A stretch of DNA of 64,000 bases, taken from Aequorivita viscosa. GTDB taxonomy: Bacteria; Bacteroidota; Bacteroidia; Flavobacteriales; Flavobacteriaceae. The notes beneath the pieces are model-generated. The model worked only from the letters and a program-made list of their open reading frames with translations. It did not search any database and was not told where the DNA came from. Positions 62,935 through 64,000 of this stretch are shown here, one piece after another. A program made the position numbers and the translations under genes. The stretch's first letter is position 1. Every line of letters starts with the position of its first letter. The stretch spans positions 1-64,000 of the forward strand of contig NZ_FNNS01000016.1 of NCBI RefSeq assembly GCF_900106795.1, read 5' to 3'.

Positions 62935-63567
62935 ATGCTAAGTAATTTAAAACAAAACTTCTCGCATCTTTTTGAAGATGATTTGATAGCAGAAATAAAC
63001 CAAGTAGGTAATTTAATACACGTAACAGAAGGGGACAAGCTAATTGAAATTGGAGATTATTTGCGCTCTATGCCGTTATTGATTTCGGGAGCTATAAAAA
63101 TCCTGAGAGAAGATAGCGAAGGCGACGAGCTTTTATTGTACTTTCTAGAACCCGGTGATACTTGCGCCATGACCCTTACTTGCTGTTTAGGACAAAAAAA
63201 GAGTGAAATTAGGGCCCTCGCGGAATTAGACACCACACTGGTTATGATCCCAGTTCAAAAAATGGAAGAATGGATGGGCAGGTTTAAAAGTTGGCGAAAC
63301 TTTGTATTGGCCAGTTATCACACACGGCTTATGGAAATGCTTGATACCATTGACAGCATCGCCTTTTTGAATATGGATGAGCGATTGGTAAAATACCTTC
63401 GCGACAAAAAAAATATTGCGAAAACTGATGTAATTGCTTCCACGCATCAAGAAATTGCTTACGAACTGCACACATCGCGAGTAGTGGTTTCACGTTTGTT
63501 GAAGAAATTGGAATCAATGGGGAAAATAGCGCTTAACCGAAACAGTATCAAGATAATTGAACTTTAA
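62935..63567 (+). CDS. Crp/Fnr-family transcriptional regulator
   Basis: A protein of 210 residues: cyclic-nucleotide-like sensor fold at 1-130 and winged HTH at about 165-210 (STHQEIAYELHTSRVVVSRLLKKLESMGKI). There is no N-terminal Cys cluster as in FNR; three cysteines in CAMTLTCCLGQ sit in the sensor fold and could respond to redox or metal. The Arg/Ser cAMP residues of CRP are not seen. It begins 48 bases after mlaD but is more likely linked to the cytochrome gene downstream, which carries a fitting operator. Confidence 0.9.
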   Translation: MLSNLKQNFSHLFEDDLIAEINQVGNLIHVTEGDKLIEIGDYLRSMPLLISGAIKILREDSEGDELLLYFLEPGDTCAMTLTCCLGQKKSEIRALAELDTTLVMIPVQKMEEWMGRFKSWRNFVLASYHTRLMEMLDTIDSIAFLNMDERLVKYLRDKKNIAKTDVIASTHQEIAYELHTSRVVVSRLLKKLESMGKIALNRNSIKIIEL

Positions 63568-63604
63568 AGAAATTGCTTTTTAAACTTTATTTTTCGGGCT
63601 GAAT

Positions 63605-63618
63605 GTAACTTTTGTTAC
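63605..63618 (+). promoter_or_regulatory. Crp/Fnr-type operator
   Basis: Perfect palindrome GTAAC-TTTT-GTTAC, the 5-4-5 geometry of Crp/Fnr sites. It is centred at 63611.5, about 41 bases before the start expected from the TATTTTTG box at 63641-63648. Confidence 0.65.
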
Positions 63619-63640
63619 TGCTAAAAATTCTTTTCTAGCT

Positions 63641-63648
63641 TATTTTTG
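63641..63648 (+). promoter_or_regulatory. -7 box of the cytochrome c lipoprotein gene
   Basis: TATTTTTG, 27 bases before ATG 63675. No -33 TTG in the 17-23 window, in keeping with dependence on an activator. Confidence 0.6.
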
Positions 63649-63674
63649 AAATGTTTCAACTTAAACCGCATCTT

Positions 63675-64000
63675 ATGAAAATATTTCTCACATTTTTTAT
63701 GGCTATTCTGTTGGCTTCCTGTAACGATACTGTTCGTAAAGAGTATTCAGGAATGACAGCAAATGATGATTTTGCTAAAGCAGAACTTGTTCAAAATCAT
63801 CCAGGAAAAAAATTGATGGAAAACAATTGCTACGTTTGTCATAACCCGAAAACAGCCGAAGATCGCATGATTGCCCCACCCATGGTAGCGGTGAAAATGC
63901 ACTATCTTTCCGAAGAAACTTCAAAAGAAGAATTTAGTAATAATATGGTCACGTTTTTAGAAAAACCATCCAAAGCAAATTCAAAAATGCCCGGTGCGGT
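63675..64000 (+). CDS. c-type cytochrome lipoprotein, partial
   Basis: The open frame starts at ATG 63675 and leaves the window. Lipoprotein signal MKIFLTFFMAILLASC, a spacer, then one haem site CYVCH (about residues 53-57) followed by the DRMIAPPMVAVKMHYL segment and a Met in a GAV context (KANSKMPGAV) that may be the distal ligand. A small periplasmic electron carrier. Preceded by a Crp/Fnr-type site and downstream of the Crp/Fnr gene, which suggests control by oxygen, nitrogen oxide or redox state. Confidence 0.85.
   Translation, partial: MKIFLTFFMAILLASCNDTVRKEYSGMTANDDFAKAELVQNHPGKKLMENNCYVCHNPKTAEDRMIAPPMVAVKMHYLSEETSKEEFSNNMVTFLEKPSKANSKMPGA

Overview
The window looks like a chromosomal segment of a marine-type member of the Flavobacteriaceae (Bacteroidota). 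Grounds: low GC, secreted proteins ending in type IX secretion sorting tails, repeated TAnnTTTG minus-7 promoter boxes with TTG minus-33 boxes, a large NusB-like protein beside DUF1573 and YajC, a DUF3276/Pur-alpha protein, leucine dehydrogenase, a class 2 PyrD, a TonB receptor with a carboxypeptidase-like N-terminal domain, and a zeaxanthin-type carotenoid cluster under a B12-binding MerR regulator. Genus cannot be fixed from this alone.

Layout. 1-1095: 5' two thirds of an IS3-family element on the minus strand, cut by the window edge. 1.4-9.5 kb: thioredoxin-like protein, a small conserved pair ending in a CsaA-like tRNA-binding protein, a full-length PurL carrying two in-frame repeat-derived peptides, a T9SS-exported endonuclease I and an rRNA m5C methyltransferase. 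9.7-16.4 kb: a YCF48/BNR-type lipoprotein and a 1602-residue secreted GEVED/fibronectin III protein. 16.8-24.8 kb (minus): SulP transporter, MscS channel, a carotenoid/retinol-type oxidoreductase, DUF3276 protein, ABC exporter. 24.9-35.2 kb: leucine dehydrogenase, NusB, DUF1573, YajC, DUF445, peptidase T, PyrD, LysE exporter, HMG-CoA lyase, a 5'-nucleotidase lipoprotein. 35.5-42.0 kb: DUF4856 lipoprotein, imelysin-like lipoprotein, HTTM membrane protein and TonB receptor, probably one outer-membrane uptake locus. 42.4-51.1 kb: GuaB, a GNAT gene broken by an amber codon, OmpH/Skp, a small conserved protein, three successive SurA/parvulin-type genes and a MoxR ATPase. 51.5-54.9 kb: aconitase, TlpA-like thioredoxin, SET-domain protein. 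55.0-59.8 kb (minus): crtY-type cyclase, crtZ, crtB, crtI and a CarH/LitR-like regulator. 60-64 kb: tRNA-Leu(GAG), an Mla-type lipid ABC system (MlaE, MlaF, MlaD), a Crp/Fnr regulator and the start of a cytochrome c lipoprotein.

Most genes are housekeeping or cell-envelope. The carotenoid genes with the B12-type regulator look like a light-controlled pigment module. The Crp/Fnr gene is followed by a symmetric Crp/Fnr-type site placed near -41 of the cytochrome promoter. The DUF4856-imelysin-HTTM-TonB receptor locus is the best candidate for an incompletely described system: its substrate is unknown, its imelysin lacks the HxxE motif, and the start of its receptor is disturbed by palindromic repeats and an apparent one-base frameshift. 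Palindromic repeats are common: between genes, inside purL, and doubling as transcription terminators.
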